Notes under the pieces: generated by a model | Told to the model about the DNA's origin: nothing | Databases searched by the model: none | The model's input: the letters and a program-made list of their open reading frames with translations, nothing else | Made by a program: the position numbers and the translations under genes | Shown here: in pieces, positions 1-11,775 of the stretch | Numbering within the stretch: position 1 is the first letter of the stretch | Layout: every line of letters begins with the position of its first letter | Assembly: GCF_003597395.2 (NCBI RefSeq) | Contig: NC_133770.1 | Span: 35,349,683-35,413,682 of the forward strand | Origin: Chelonoidis abingdonii | Lineage: Eukaryota > Chordata > Testudines > Testudinidae | DNA length: 64,000 bases | Direction: 5' to 3'

Positions 1-1389
1 AACTTTCTACCCACCTTTGGGGCCCCTTTGTTTCTCTCTTTCCCTAAACAGCCCATACCCTCCATACTGTAAAAGCCAGTTTTTCCATGACTATTATTTC
101 CCACCATGTTTTCTGTTATCCTATAATAAATTCCGGTTTTTTTGACTTCCCCCTGCAACCAGTAACTCTAATTCCTCCATTTTGTCACCTAGGCTCCTCG
201 CATTGGTGTACAAACATCTTAATTCTTGCTATTTGGCTTCACTCACATTCTTTACCCAATTAGGCCCAGATGTTCTACCACCAGTATCATCTATTAGAAT
301 TGTATCTACAGGATCCTTCCTCCATATGTCCATTCTCCTGCCCATGACAGTATCCTTTCTTGCTCAGTTTTCTTCTCTCTCAATGTTAAAATCCAGCATG
401 GAGATTACCTGGCCATCTCCCAACCATCTCCCCCCAATTCCTAGTTTAAAGTTCTCTTAATCAGTTGTGCCAGCCTCCGTCCTAGAAGCCTGGACTCCCC
501 ATCACACACTGTAACTTCTCAGTGTATGTGGAACCAGGCTGTGACACAGCGGGTCCTAAATATGGTTCATATCCACACACAGCATATTAAGACACAGTTC
601 ATTACTGTGGTGACAAATCGTGTCTACAGCTAGCCAGTGGGCTGGATCCTAGACTGATTACTGTTCTACATCCAGGCCCCAACACAGCTATTTTGCAAGA
701 TAAATGTGACCTTCTAACCATTTGAGCCAGCTTCCATTTCTGACACTCTTTGTGTTATAGGACAGCACAAATAATGTGGATCCAGTCAATGTAAATACTC
801 TGTCCCCAGCACACAAACCACAGGGCTTTGCGGGATATCTAACCAGGAAGTGGCAGGCCTATTTAAACATCCAGCACATCATATTGCTGGTCATAGTGAG
901 CATGTCCACTTCTGCAGAGAGCTACTAATCTGAAATGGTGAAGTCATAGTTGATTGCCTGGCCTGACAGACAATTCTGAACCCTGCTTGCAGTCCAGAGC
1001 AAGGAGAGCAGCCAGGATGACCTGGATTCACTGAAAGGAATTTGAAGATCTACACAGACCTTGTTGGCAGGGACATCACCTTCATGCACTGAAGATCCAC
1101 TATTGCTTGGCAGAAGACACCAGCCACAAGGCCAGATCCTTAGGAAAAAAACAAATTATCACACCTTCCAGTGCAGTGGAGAGCTATGTGCTGGAGGGAG
1201 AGGATGAGATATGGCTGGGGAGAACAATGAGGAAACCTTGTGCCTGTTGCAAGGGTGGTACCAGGTCTTTGGTACTGAAGTGTGTTTAAATAGCATCTGA
1301 TCAGTTGAAAAGACATAGCCTGGAGTAACAAGGCTTGGTGAGGGAGAGTGCCAGTCCATGAAGATGTTTTGGTCTATACCATTAATATA
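1..1389. other. No recognised gene
   Basis: Mixed-composition sequence with only short chance frames. I see no splice-bounded exon and no repeat I can name. Confidence 0.5.
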
Positions 1390-2318
1390 TGTTAGGAGGC
1401 CTATTCCTTCACCCTCCCACTTCCCTAGTCCTTCTCGCATTAATAGAGAGCAACAATACCCAAAGTCCAAAGGCGCAAACAATTCGATGTTTATTGGGGT
1501 AAACTTCCAGCAAGCATGATTCCAGTTTCCTTCCTTAGTGTCCCCCTCCCAGCTTTGACACCACAGAGCCTTGCCAGTGTCCCTGTTCTGGTTCCCATCC
1601 CCTGTTCCCATTTTCCCCTTTAGCAAGACATGATTTTAATTTCCCCATCCCCGGTTCCTGTTCCCATTTCCCCCCCCACCACTTCCTGATTGACTGCAGA
1701 CTATATAGTAAAACCCGAGTTTTGCTTAGCTACACCTTACCTATCATTTTACAGAAATTTAGTTAACCAATCCTAACATATTGTAACATGGTTATTTAAC
1801 CAATTATATCCCACCACCTTCATTGGTTTACACCCAACAAAATTAATTATACAGCAGACAGAAACAATTAGAGAACCAGAGACCATGCAAATAAACATAC
1901 AGAACAATACAGAAGTGAGGATTTCACAACTACTTCTATACGGACATAAAAGTTTTCCAGCTGTGTCTATTGATAAGTGAGTTCTTGCCAGACAGGATGC
2001 TATCTTCTAGGCTCTTCCCTTTCTCTGGAGGTGATAGAAGTATCAGGGCAGGATTGTATTCCTAATAGCCCAATAGCACCTTATTTCAATGTGACTAGTT
2101 TGGAAAGTGAGGATGTGACCATACACTTCCCAGCTTATGGCTGCCTAACTACATCTTAGCTGAAGGCCTTAGCCTGTCTCAGTAAGAGAAGTCCATTACA
2201 CAGACAATGATTTTGATTCTTTCTTTTATACCTCTATAACTAGCTAAGTGATAAGAATACACCTAAATTCTTAAAGTATAGGCCTTTGCAGACAGGCCTG
2301 AATATCTGTATCCTAACA
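1390..2318 (-). mobile_element. Solo LTR of an endogenous retrovirus-like element (929 bp)
   Basis: The segment begins TGTTAGGA and ends TCCTAACA, so it has TG...CA termini with an 8-bp terminal inversion. It is flanked on both sides by ATATA, a 5-bp target-site duplication (1385-1389 and 2319-2323). Minus orientation is inferred: that strand has GGTATAAAAG (near 2226-2235) and TATATAG upstream of an AATAAA (plus TTTATT at about 1493-1498), about 105 nt before the 3' end, the order U3-R-U5. No gag, pol or env lies beside it, so it is a solo LTR left by recombination. A 155-codon minus frame at 1159-1626 is fortuitous. The exact LTR family is not known to me. Confidence 0.8.
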
Positions 2319-2323
2319 ATATA

Positions 2324-3869
2324 CTAGAACAACTGGCTTCTTGCATGGATGGAAGTTTGCTGACATCCTCCACTCTGCCACACCAAATCCACTGGAATAC
2401 GGCATGCCCATAGGCTGCTGCATTCCCCAGAAGCTGCTACTTCTCAAAGTTTTAAAAGGACAAATAAAGTGGCTCAATGAATCCTTGGCATTAGTTGTGC
2501 TGAGATGCCAGGTTTATAGACAATTGATGCCTCAGATCTCTGGGCTTACAGAGGCTCACCAGCCCTGCTGAGCAGAATCCTTTTAAGTGTGGATCTTTCT
2601 TCAACCTTTTTATCTAATTCTGGGCAGGTGCCACAGCAGCTTGTTGAGACTCACTGCTTTCACTGCCTGCATAGGGTAAATGGCTGCTATTCTTGCCCCG
2701 CACCTGGTGTAGGAGCCGAGAACATACTTGCTGAGAGACCTGCACTGGCCCTGCCTTGCCTCGTCTTCTGACCCTATACAGTCTCTCTGGGTGGCTTATA
2801 GAGATCTGGCACTGAACCCAATGCTGCTGCACCTGGTGGCTGCAGAGGTCCTCTACAAGCCCATCCTGTGGCTCCATTATGTTGCTTTACCTTCCACAGC
2901 CCCTCTGCCCTGGGTGAATTCTGCCTCAAGCCTGTAGACTGTTACAGCAAATATCTGGAATTAGTTACTTTTACTACTTTAATAATCAGATGTACAGTAG
3001 CATGCTAATAGCATGTGTGCTCAGGGGGTGAAACTTCCCACTGTTCACCAGACCTTACCCTAGTATGGGGATCGTTTATCACCAAGGTGCAAGGTGTATG
3101 CTTTATGTAGCCTAGCACACATTATGGTGGATGGCAGAATGCCTGCAGCATAATAGCTTCGCACATAAGCTAGCCCCTCAAACACAGTCGGTATCCTGCT
3201 TTTTGGAGACAGAATTGGGCCAACTCCAGGAAGTCCCATTGCAATCATTTTTCCAGGAGTTAATATGGTAGGAAAAATACAGCTAATAAGTCAAACTCTT
3301 TCTTCTTCTGCTAAATAAAATAAATATTTTTCTAACCTGTATTGTTTCTGGCTCCACTTTCGTCTCAGCCTCTTACTACAGTTTACTTCAAAATTCCTTG
3401 CTGGGTGTTGGCAGGGCAGCCAGGATCGATACCATGACCTTGTAATACGGTGCACCAGTGTCATCCTGCATAATGCACTGTAAAGTTGAGTTGTTATTGG
3501 AAGTGAAGCTGCATAAATAAACACTCTTACCTTAATATGAAGTAAAACAGTTTGAGTTACAAATGTGCAGCATTGATGTAGTAGATATTAAGCTGAAATG
3601 GGTGGAACTAGCTACCCGAGCAGCAAAAAAATCAAAGAGATGCACACTGATTTTAGTTTGTATTTTTCTTGATATGCAGCTGGCATCCAATACTTTCTGC
3701 TAACCTTGCTTACAAAAAACAGGGCTCAGTGCTGCCAGCCTTCCCTCATGTGGGACATCCAAATGACATACGTAGGTGGCTGACTATGCCTAAAACTGCC
3801 CCTACTGCTTCTGCTCTTCCACTTGAATCCCAATCTGTTGCACCTGTGCTATTTGCAGCCTCTGGGTCT
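2324..3869. other. No recognised gene
   Basis: Only short frames. A minus-strand stretch near 3480-3395 reads as a 27-codon open segment (begins CIMQDDTGAPYYKV) after an AG, but it ends at TGA without a family I recognise. It could be an old transposon fragment. Confidence 0.4.
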
Positions 3870-3956
3870 TAGTTGGGGATTGGTGTTGCTTTGAGCAGGA
3901 GGTTAGACTAGATGACCTCCTGGGGTCCTTTCCAACCCTGATATTATTCTATGATA
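3870..3956 (+). mobile_element. CR1 LINE 3' end fragment
   Basis: Matches the well-known amniote CR1 3' tail: an ACTAGATGACCTCCTGG-type core, CCTTTCCAACCCTGATATT, and a short terminal ATTCTATGAT tail. It is a 5'-truncated copy, as usual for CR1. Confidence 0.85.
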
Positions 3957-4109
3957 CCCTGGGGATATTTGTAATGATTTAGCTATGTTTGTGCAGATTT
4001 CCAGCGTAGATGCCTCGCACTAGTATAATATGGAGCTTCCATCACCGCTGCTTACTCTAGTTTGAAATTAGACTAAGCAACATCACTATTAGTCAGTTTT
4101 TCCATGGCT

Positions 4110-4318
4110 AAGGAGGCAGTGTGGCATGGAGGCTAAAGCTGTGGCCGGGCTGGAACTCAGGACAGCTGGGGTCTATTTCCTTCTCTGTCCTGTCTCTGGC
4201 TTGATGGGCTGGATTGATGGGCAAGTCACGTCAGCCCCCCGTGCCTCAGTTTCCCCATTCCCTGGACAGTGGGGCTAATGATACTTACCTTGTTTGAGAG
4301 CTATAGCTAAAAGACACT
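4110..4318 (+). mobile_element. MIR SINE
   Basis: Recognisable MIR order: GTGGCATGGAGGCTAAAGC near the 5' end, the core, then GGGCAAGTCAC, the conserved GTGCCTCAGTTTCCCCA block and GGCTAATGATACTTACCT. It is an old tRNA-derived SINE mobilised by L2. Confidence 0.85.
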
Positions 4319-7300
4319 CTCTACAAGCTGGGTATTATCTACTTTGGGGGCTTGCACTGTTGCAGCCACTTTGGTGTCATTGCTTGGATGCAAAAAAATC
4401 CACGTACACAGCCATAGACATATCTATACCCAGACTTCTATAATTATCGGCAAAATCCTGACCCACTGAAGTCAATAGCAAAACTCCTGTTCACTTCAGG
4501 GGGGGCCGGGATTTCACCATAGTCAAAGTGGAAGGTTAATGGCTGTGATCTGAGATTAATTCTGCAGCAGGTGTACAGTGACATGGGCAAGCAGGTGCCC
4601 GTAAATAGCACAGAGTAGGTGGAAGATTGGTATGGAGGAAGGACAGCAGTGTGAGTTCTGCAACCCAAAATAAAGACAAGTTTGAACTTTATTTATACGG
4701 GCCGAGCCTTTTTTAGAGAAGGGCTTTTCAGCAATCGTGGCAGCATGTCGATTTTGCTTACTTAAAGCTATAAGGCATCTATTAACTAGCATGTACATAT
4801 TTAAAATTTGCACTCCCCCATACATTATCAGTTGAACACCTCCCCATCCCACCTGCCTTCATCAGACATAAGTTCAAGGCTGAACAGTTTCAGTGCTCTC
4901 TGGAAAGCATACTGGGTGGATATCATACTTTTTTTTATACTTATGTATCTAAAAGGAGTCACTCCTCTCCCAACAGACACAAATTAATTAACTAACAAAT
5001 TATTCCATAGTGTAGTTTTTAGGTGAGAATCAAATTCTCCTAGTTAATTGGTCATCAGTCATGTAAAATACTTGGTTTCACTAACTTAATTTTGATAGAG
5101 CCTGTTTTATTTTGGTTTGGTTTTAGTTTATTCATTTATTGGCATTTTAAGTCAAATATTTGTAGTTGAATTTTCATCCACATGCATTGCTTTTTGCACA
5201 GGAAAATACTGAAGTAGTTTCTTAGGCATGTTTGTGCCTTGCTTAACAGGTTGCAGTGTCTGCAATAGACAAGCCGCATGAATTCTGCATGCTCCACAAA
5301 ATAGCTCAAAAACAAAAAATAAAAGAGAACATAATGAAGAATTTAGAGCCAAAGGATAGCAAATACAGCTGCTTTTTCCTTCCTCCCTCTCCTCTAAGGC
5401 TGTCTTTGCAATATGGATTTCATTAGTGTCTCAAAGACAACATTGCAGAATTATAAGTTTAAGATGTTATTGGAAAAGCCACCTCATGAGTCTTTTTAAA
5501 ATATATTTTTTAAAAAACTAACTTTTAAAAGCTATTAGGAATTAGCTGGGAAGTGTGTGTGCACATGCATAGGGTAAATGGCAACACAGACATTCTGTGG
5601 AGCTTTCCCCTGATTCAGGGAAAAAACCCCACAAAAATATAATACCTAAACAGGAATTCAGCAGCTGTAGAGTTTACTCCAACTGTTCTTAAGTCTGTGA
5701 GATTGTAAGGGTTCTGGAATAGGGTCAATCTCTGTGTCTATGCAGAACAATGAGGCCCGAATCCTTATTGAGACCTTTAAGCACCTATATCAATATTTAT
5801 TAATAATAATACTGTTACTTAAAATGCAGATTCACAAATGTGATTATTTCCTAACCCATCAGATCAGCACATTATATAACATGAGAAGTGTGTCCATTAT
5901 TGTCAAAAGGAGTCAGCCATCTAGACATTATTACATTAATAATACACACCCTTTTCAAGAGGAAAACAGTAGATTTCAATAAAAGCCCTATGAAGCTGCC
6001 AACTAAGCTAATTAGTAAATGAACAAAAATTCAAACATGTCAATAACACCAGGGGAGAAAGAAGATACATTTTAGTTCTGAAACAAGCAATAATAAACTT
6101 CAAGTTAGACTTGCAGACTGACAGTATATGAAATGCCATTGCACTCACAGTACTTGTGCATTTACAGACCACACTTGAGAGGTCCATGCTCCCTATAGCG
6201 ATATAAAATCCAAAAAACAAAGCACTGCAGTCTCCATGCATGAGTTTTTCTTGCTGAGTTATGAACAGCTGCCCCTGTATGGTATCTTGCCAACTAAAGA
6301 AAATACAAAACACTTACAATCTGTTTGAGTGGAGAATGGATGCATTCCCAGACTAAAATCTCTGTTGGCCTTATATTCATTTTGCCAAATTTTTAAAAGT
6401 GCACTTTTGTGCTTGTGCAAACTCCAGTACACTCATGCTAATCTAGTTTCATGTTTCATGCAGGTATGTGCATGTGCCAACCCTGACTTGTGTATGTGTG
6501 CTTTTAAAACCTGGAGCCCTGTAATTTCAGTTTACTTCAGCGTTCAAGCATGGGCCCAGCATTGGGCCAGTTCTCTTTGCTCTCTGCTGTATAAATTATC
6601 ATTATCATAGGGTTGTACAGTTCCATCTTTATGGCATGAAGTCTCTCATAGAATCATCCTTCTATACATAAATATTAACATCAATTGTAGCCCTGCTTAA
6701 TTCTTTTAAAACAAATCAAAAACAGAATCAGCCTGTGTTGTGAGGGAACTCTCCATGGGGCTTCTGGAGCAAAGCACAATGCTTAGTGTGCTCACTGGTA
6801 TGCATAGACTCAGAAAGCGCTTGTAGCTCACTGCTGTTTCATGGGAATGCCAGTGCCAGAGTTCTGGGAATAACCCAAATGCTTTGCATGTACTTGTGAT
6901 TGTACTGAGCTCTGTGTGAACACTACCACATTCTCCATTCTTTTCCCTGTTTGAAAACAACCTAACCACCACCACCACATTATCCACCACAGCCAGAACA
7001 GCACTCCCAGCTGCCTTGCAGGCAGGTACACAGCAGTCAAGCCAAGTGAGAGGCCAGAAGGACACCAGAGGAGGGAAATAAACTGGCAAGTGGGCGCCAT
7101 ATTTGGAGCTGTTAATTCTTGAGTCGTATAACTTCAGCTTGCAGATGCTGTGCTGAATGGCCAGAGCAGTTGTCTTCAATTATGGCTAGAGCCAAAGAAA
7201 CAAACAGAGTAATGAGAGCTAGATGCTGCACTGCCAGCTCCTGGAAGATTATATGTTTATTCATTTAGTTAGTTACCAGAACGACTGTAGATTTTGTATA

Positions 7301-7470
7301 TGTCTGTGCGTGATGCAAGTGCACAAGCTAATCTACATCCGACATGGTAGTTAGCTGCTGTGGTGAGCAGTGATACTCTTGTTTATTATAATTAATACCC
7401 TTACGATCAGACTCTAGGAATCCGGCATACACACTGAAGCACTCTTATTTTCCTAAACAGTGTCATATCA
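4319..7470. other. Unique intergenic sequence
   Basis: AT-rich, mostly without recognised content. A short ancient repeat fragment lies near 4445-4525 (CTGAAGTCAATAGCAAAACTCC type). The longest frame (157 codons, minus, 6706-7179) has no family signature and is probably chance. A minus frame at 6306-6170 follows a TTTCTTTAG acceptor-like site but is not identifiable. Confidence 0.4.
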
Positions 7471-7476
7471 TGTAAC

Positions 7477-7625
7477 TTGCAGGTTATTATTATTTGTACA
7501 GCATCCATGTTAGGCACTTTCCAGAGCAAATGGAGAGGTACGGACCCTGCCCCAAAGATCTCTAATAGTCTAATTCTAAATGTGATACAACAAGTAGAAG
7601 GGGACCAACAGGAGGAAGGGGCTGG
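7477..7625 (+). repeat. Ancient interspersed repeat fragment
   Basis: The run of ATTATTATTTGTACAGCATC, GGACCCTGCCCCAAAGATCT and the following degenerate block resembles an old amniote interspersed repeat. In many copies that repeat reads 'dispersed over ATTATTATT ... CCCTGCCCCAAAGAGCTTAC'. The family name is uncertain. Confidence 0.5.
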
Positions 7626-7684
7626 GATGAAGAATTACATGGGTCATGGCACTAAAAAGCAAGAATGTTACCCAAGGGGAGAAT

Positions 7685-9056
7685 GTTAACTCATCTGTGC
7701 CTTCTGCATTTCCTGTCTTAATTATTGCAACCACCTCCTCTCTCGTTTCCCCAGCACCTACATTAGCCCCTCAAGCTGTACAAAATGTATCCACACAAAT
7801 ATCATTTTCCTGGTCCATCAATCTGACCATGTCACCCCCACCTTTGATTTCCACCATGGCTCCCCCTTCGATGCTGCATCAAGTTTCAATTTCTTGTCTT
7901 CGCCTTCATAACTCTCCACGCTACCCTATTTATCCAGCCTCATTTCTTATTATATCACCCTGTCATAGCTTTCCTACTTAGATTTGAACCTTAGCATTCA
8001 TAACCTGAGAAGCTAGCATGAACCCCTCTAAGCTTAATTACCAGCTTAGATCTGATATCACTGCCACCAGCCAATTTCCAGTGTTTGCTCACTCTGTCTC
8101 ACCAAACTTCCTGGGAACCTCGCAAGACTCGTGCCCTGAGTCTAAACAAAGGGAAATAAACCATTCCCCACCATCTCTCCCACCCAGATTTTTCCTCTCT
8201 GGGCTAACCTGAGAGTTACTGGGATGCAGACTCTTTCATCAAGATACCAAGAAGAGTCCTCCTCTCTTCCACAAAGAGTCCAAATCAAAGACAAGTACAA
8301 CAAAAAGACTTCTATCTCTCTTCCCTTAGCTTCTCCGCCTGGACACTAGGAAGTTAAACCAGAAGAGAAAAGTTTGTCCCCTCCCCCGTCTTTCCTTTTC
8401 CACCAATTTCCTGGTGGGTTCAACTAGAAAAAAAAAATCAACAGGTTTAAAAAGCAAAACTTTTTATAAAAAAAGAAGAAAGAATAGAAAACAGCTCTCT
8501 GTAATCCAGATGGTAAGTACAGGGTTTAAACTTACAGAAAATGAAATAAACAATAGTAAGGATACAGCAGCTACCCCAAAACAATACAATTAAAGTACTC
8601 AAGCAAATCAATAGGAAGACCCACCAGGCCAGAATACACAATGCAGAATACAGCAAAACATTTAAAAGATATCTTGTGCTCACTTTGGTAATCTACAACT
8701 GGGAAAAGAAGATTAGAAGACTGGAAAGAGACCCTCTCATAGCTGAGAGAGCACAGAAGCAGACAAAGACCAATACCAAAAAAACCCACAAATTCCCTCC
8801 CTTAAGCTTTGAAAAATCCAGTTTCCTGATTGGTCCTCTTGTCAGGTGTTTGGTTCCCTTTGTTAACCCTTTACAGGTAAAAGAAACATTAACCCTTAGC
8901 TATCTGTTTATGACACACCCCCATTCCCTAGCTGCTTTTTTCCACAGCCATCATCACATTGTCTTCCCTGCCACCTGCCCCTCACATGGGATGCTCTTCT
9001 TGAGATGGTATGCAAGGCCAACACCCACACATTTCACTCCCTCCTGAAGCCCCACT
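7685..9056 (+). mobile_element. Old non-LTR LINE 3' region split by an LTR insertion
   Basis: 7685-7960 and 8921-9056 look like two halves of one decayed LINE ORF end: a CTTAATTATTGCAACCACC...GACCATGTCACCCC...TTGATTTCCACCATGGCTCCC block, then ATGGGATGCTCTTC...TCCTGAAGCCCCACTTCCA. These correspond to the C-terminal part after the reverse transcriptase in L2/L3-like LINEs. The LTR at 7961-8915 sits between the halves. Confidence 0.55.
7961..8915 (-). mobile_element. Solo LTR, family B, copy 1 (955 bp, 5-bp TSD)
   Basis: Termini TGTCATA and TATGACA form a perfect 7-bp inversion, and CACCC flanks both sides (7956-7960 and 8916-8920). A diverged relative sits at 25478-26064. Orientation is uncertain. 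The minus strand has a GGACCAATCAGGAAAC CCAAT-box-like site near its start, which favours minus; an AATAAA on the plus strand near 8155 leaves plus possible. No internal retroviral genes adjoin it. Confidence 0.8.
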
Positions 9057-9345
9057 TCCATAGAAATTCCTAACATCCAAAGTCAGAAGAGACCATTGTA
9101 TCATCTAGTCTGACCTGCTCTATAACAAAGGCCATAGAGCTTCCCAAAAATAATTTCTAGAGCAGAACTTTTACAAACATCCAGTCTTGATTTAAAAATT
9201 AACAGTGATGGAGAATCTACGCTGACCCTTGGTAAATAGTTTAAAAATCTGTATCTATAGTCACACTTAACATTCACTGGGCTGAGTATCCGGATAATCT
9301 TATTGCTATCACACACAACAACACCAGCTCCCTGCTGGTGTTTCC
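9057..9345 (-). mobile_element. CR1 LINE 3' fragment
   Basis: On the plus strand the segment reads AAAGTCAGAAGAGACCATTG, then TCATCTAGTCTGACCTG, then the older CR1 body (ATTAACAGTGATGGAGAATC and onward to CACCAGCTCCCTGCTGG). This is the reverse complement of a CR1 3' end and is more diverged than the copies at 22821 and 63797. Confidence 0.75.
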
Positions 9346-9614
9346 CCATCTTTATTGTATCATGTCTTGTTTAAGTTTGTAAGTTGTTCTTAACCGAGAC
9401 CATGCCCTCTTATTTGTATTCTGAGGCACCTAGCAAACTTTGTGTGCATATGTAAAATAATAAATTAATTCATAATAAAGACAACTTTAATCACTGAAAA
9501 TAAATGCACATTATATGTTAGCAGACTAACATCCATTTTTAACAGTTTGTAACACCAAATCAAGGATTACTAAGAAACAAATTAAATATCTGGAATAGTT
9601 GTAATATTACTTAC

Positions 9615-9731
9615 TGGAAGACAGGTCAGACTCTTGGCTTTTTCAACACATAACAGATCAATAATGGCCTTGCAAATTGTATTGTTTCTCAGAACTTCTA
9701 AATGGCCTTTAATAATTTTCTCCAGGACAAA
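9615..9731 (-). other. Candidate coding exon, unidentified
   Basis: On the minus strand a TTTTAG acceptor and a CCA/GTAAGT donor bound 117 nt that are open in the in-phase frame (39 codons, beginning FVLEKIIKGHLEV and including CKAIIDLLC). The composition is protein-like and amphipathic, but I do not recognise the family. An open run of this length is not rare, so this is suggestive only. It may belong with or be unrelated to the signal at 10304-10385. Confidence 0.28.
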
Positions 9732-10303
9732 CTAAAATGCTAACCTACAGAGATGAGAGACATTCAAGGTATCACATGGAAATGAAGAAATAACTGGTTA
9801 AAAGAAAAGAAAGGTAGTTTCAGTCTTAGACCTCTTCAATTTTAATTTTTTATACCTGATTTTGATAAAAAGACTCGTATATTTAATTACTTCACACTAT
9901 GGGCTAATATGGGGAGAAGAGTGAGGGGGACAGGCCACAGCAAATACAACTCTATGGAATTTGTATCTGGATCTACAACAAATGTGCTGATGCTGTAAAC
10001 AGCAACACTGCAAACTGTGAACATCAATTCCAGATCTTGTAATGCACTGAGAGTCTTAAAAAACAAACAAACAAACAACTTCCCAAGAGTCGGATGATGC
10101 TGGTCTCAAATCCACAGTCTTTTGAACCAACGGCCTGTGAAAATAATTCCTCCCCCCAAATACTTTCAACAAAAACAGTGATATAACAGAGAAACTAGGT
10201 TTGCATTAGTTATATCAGTTAGTGGTCAGAAGAGTGTGGGCTTAAAAAAAATGTTTACTAAGGGAAGCCACATCCGAAAAGAAATTTTCAAAAGTTCCAC
10301 AGA

Positions 10304-10385
10304 TCAAAGTTTTTCTTCTAGCTCAATGAGTTCCTTATGTTTGAAGGTAGCTACAATTTCCTCCAAACTGTTCACTTCTGTCATT
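10304..10385 (-). other. Candidate terminal coding exon, unidentified
   Basis: A minus-strand acceptor (TTTTTACAATATAG) is followed by 26 codons ending in TGA; the peptide begins MTEVNSLEEIV and ends with an acidic-basic heptad-like run (ELIELEEKL). No donor follows, so it would be a last exon. No family recognised. If real, it lies upstream (on that strand) of the 9615-9731 signal, which makes one shared transcript awkward. Confidence 0.25.
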
Positions 10386-11733
10386 CTATATTGTAAAAAT
10401 GACAAACAATAGTTGAAGAGGTACAAAAAGGCAACAAGGTGGATAGAATGACATATGGAAACAGCCAAAAATATATTTTATCTTTGAACAGAAAAAAAAC
10501 CCTGTTAAACATTATTTTAAGTTTCACTTTCCTCAGTTAATTACTATTTTCACTCTAGTAGATGCAAGAGACAAAGAACAGCGAATCAACTGAAATGAAG
10601 ACTTTTTGGCACTTTTATTTTACAGGAACCATAAATATTACTTGTAATTTGACAATTGAACGCAGAATTTTTACACTTTTATTCCTAATTTTCTAACTCT
10701 GAGACTGCTGAAAACCTTGAATAAATAAATCCCACCAGCTTAATTTGAGAATGATTTACTTTAGTGTTAATTAGAAACAGTATTTATGCCTTCCTTTCAC
10801 TCTCTTTCCCCAGTGCTATTTACAATCTGATAATCTGTTTTAGAATAGTTAGTTTATAGATTTATATCAAGCATATGTGGTCAAACAAAGAAGGCACCCT
10901 TTTTCAAATATATATTTGAAGTATTGTCCCAAAATAATAAGTTATGTTTATTTACCTAAAATCTGTCTCACACATGCAAAGTATCAAGAGCCATTTGAAA
11001 CTTAAAAATTCATAATAAAGTTCTGAACAAGAAAAATAAAGGCTATGAACATATGCTTACAACCACTCCATAATTATCAACAAGGCTTTCTTTATTAAAA
11101 GTCTTGTTTCTTTTAGTTACTGCTTTAGTTAAATCCACACAGGACTATAGAAAGGGAAACATCTCAGTTCCTGTATAAAATACAATCTTCTCCCTCGATG
11201 GCAAGAGGAAAATCATGATGCATAAGAATTCTTTAATATATTTGCCTTTGGAGTTTATTGACTTTACTTCTACTGGTATGTAGGAATAACATTTGGTTAC
11301 CAATACTAGATCTTCACTGTCTTAAAATCCCATCCATTTGACTATAATTATGAGTAAGTTCTATTAATTTAAGTAGAATGAAGTTGGGGGAGACATTTGT
11401 CTGCCTATATTTTAAAAGTTTTAAATGTTTCCCCCTTTACAAAATATTACAGAAATACATACTATAAATTGTAAATGTTTGCCCTCTTTAATAAGAGCTA
11501 GAGAAATACATACTATAAATCCGGGTCAGATGAGTGAAAGGTGGAGCAAATTTCTCACTAGGGTAATAAATCAAGTTAGTATTTGAATTTGCCTCATCTC
11601 AGAGTCTCTTTCAAAGTAATGTACTGTATTAAGTAGTTGACTGATTTTATCTTATCCATGTATAGTTATCTAGTTCTAGTAATAACCACTATTCAGAGAG
11701 GATAGTGTAAGCTCTGATTTTATTCTGTTTTAG

Positions 11734-11775
11734 AAAGAGGTTATCACTGATGAATATGGTTTTGATTTCAGAAAA
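11734..11775 (+). other. Candidate 42-nt microexon-like exon, unidentified
   Basis: A strong acceptor (TTTTATTCTGTTTTAG) and a strong donor (AAAA/GTAAGC) bound exactly 14 codons, KEVITDEYGFDFRK, with no stop. Both splice sites are good and the length is a multiple of three. It lies on the strand opposite the other two candidates. The gene is not recognised. Confidence 0.3.

Noticed and set aside
1159..1626. 155-codon minus frame
   Set aside because: Overlaps the 3' half of the solo LTR; a fortuitous frame in LTR sequence.
6706..7179. 157-codon minus frame
   Set aside because: No domain, no splice context, and overlapping frames of similar length; composition explains it.
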